Shown here: one piece after another, positions 63,310-64,000 of the stretch
Numbering within the stretch: the stretch's first letter is position 1
Layout of the letters: each line of letters opens with the position of its first letter
Translations under genes and position numbers: made by a program
Origin: Diplonema papillatum
Lineage: Eukaryota > Euglenozoa > Diplonemea > Diplonemida > Diplonemidae
DNA length: 64,000 nt
Direction of reading: 5' to 3'
Assembly (NCBI GenBank): GCA_030068145.1
Contig: JAPJBO010000967.1
Coordinates: 18,970-82,969 of the forward strand
Notes under the pieces: generated by a model
Databases searched by the model: none
What the model was told of the DNA's origin: nothing
What the model saw: only the letters and a program-made list of their open reading frames with translations

Positions 63310-63490
63310 TGAGAAGTTTTTTTCACTGGCAGTGGGCAAAAAACCAATTTTACCCACTGTGTTTTTTTCACTAGTGAAAAAAAAAAATTTTTTTTCACTA
63401 GTGAAAAAAAACACCCAGTTTTTTTTTCACTAGTGAAAAAAAAACTTTTTTTCTTCACTAGTGAAAAAAAAAATTTTTTTTTCACTGGTG
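63310..63490. repeat. Cluster of ttttcactagtgaaaa palindromes
   Basis: Four perfect palindromes centred on ACTAGT, with A/T arms of 6-10 bases, lie at about 63365-63385, 63395-63415, 63420-63440 and 63450-63470. Half-palindromes occur at both sides (ttcactggcag and ttcactggtg). Confidence 0.85.
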
Positions 63491-63697
63491 CCAATTTTTT
63501 TTTTCCCCCATTTTTTTGGCTGAAAGTAGTCAAGAACAGGTCAGAAGTGCATTTGTATGCAGTTTTGGCTGCCCCGGCTAAATCATGCTGAACCACGCCC
63601 CCCCCACCCAAACACACGACCAAACCAGCACTATCCGGCAGTGTGGCAAACCTGGCACCTGCCAGTTCAAAAAACTTCCATTGTGAGAGAAAAAAAG

Positions 63698-63991
63698 TCT
63701 CTCACTGGTCAAATGTGGTCGGAAATTGGGGAAAAATCCCCACTGTGCGTTCGTTTCTTGTTTTTCGGGTTTCGGGGGCCTTTCCGAGGTCCCTCGGGGG
63801 TGGAAAAGGCCTCTCGGCAGGGAAAACGGTCGCCACTCGGGACCCCTTCGGGGCCCCTCGTGGCGACCGTTTTCCCTGCCTCGAGGCCTTTTCCACCCCC
63901 TCGGGACCTCTACAAGGCCCCCTCAACCCGAAAAACAAAAACTCACTACAGTGGGTTTTCCCCAATTTCTCCCACTTTGACCAGTGAGAGA
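63698..63991. mobile_element. 294-bp foldback element with about 140-bp arms
   Basis: The ends tctctcactggtcaaa and tttgaccagtgagaga are exact inverted complements. The inversion continues inward through gggaaaacggtcgcca and tggcgaccgttttccc to a centre near 63845. Mismatches and small indels are few and lie mostly in the outer half. No coding. The near-perfect inner arm implies recent origin or gene conversion. Confidence 0.88.
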
Positions 63992-64000
63992 ACGTATATT

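Overview
This window is nuclear DNA from a eukaryote. It has GT-AG introns, very long GC-rich exons, large spaces between genes, dispersed and nested repeats, and relics of retroelements that encode tyrosine recombinases. There is no ribosomal RNA, organelle gene or other marker that fixes the species. A free-living protist, possibly an alveolate such as a dinoflagellate or chromerid, fits the gene content and the one-directional gene order. That placement is inference with low confidence.

Layout. 1-1220: dispersed repeats and a MITE that runs into the 3' end of an EF-hand/DH-like gene (1189-2424, minus). 4798-12059, minus: a giant low-complexity protein with His-rich, SDFDLL and GSDGP repeats and a probable Cys-rich last exon. 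12.1-19.5 kb: mostly non-coding, with a three-level nest of transposable elements (15209-17170). 21163-30606, minus: a three-exon gene for a coiled-coil protein of about 2607 residues. I assembled it from three open frames whose splice phases agree. Its last exon has decayed copies downstream (19.8-21.1 kb), and its promoter/first exon is tandemly copied upstream (30.4-33.4 kb, about 664 bp per unit). 34026-37343: a 3.3 kb element bounded by terminal inverted repeats and built almost wholly from tandem arrays, including 41-bp units with a TTACATCGATGTAA palindrome in two opposed arms. 43.6-51.8 kb: a compact block of host genes, all minus: a RING-like/TRAF zinc-finger protein, a small membrane protein resembling ERG28, a membrane-anchored glyoxalase II-like pseudoenzyme, and a secreted single-domain KatG-type peroxidase. 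52-64 kb: retroelement territory, with a broken RT-RNase H relic (plus), a DIRS-like gag/RT element (minus, 56010-59104), a broken tyrosine recombinase (plus), satellites, several copies of a MITE with 4-bp target duplications, and a 294-bp foldback.

Every host gene I can support lies on the minus strand. The host genes do not form one obvious pathway. The strongest biology here is structural: terminal-exon amplification at both ends of one giant coiled-coil gene, and the satellite-filled inverted-repeat element inserted beyond that amplified array.
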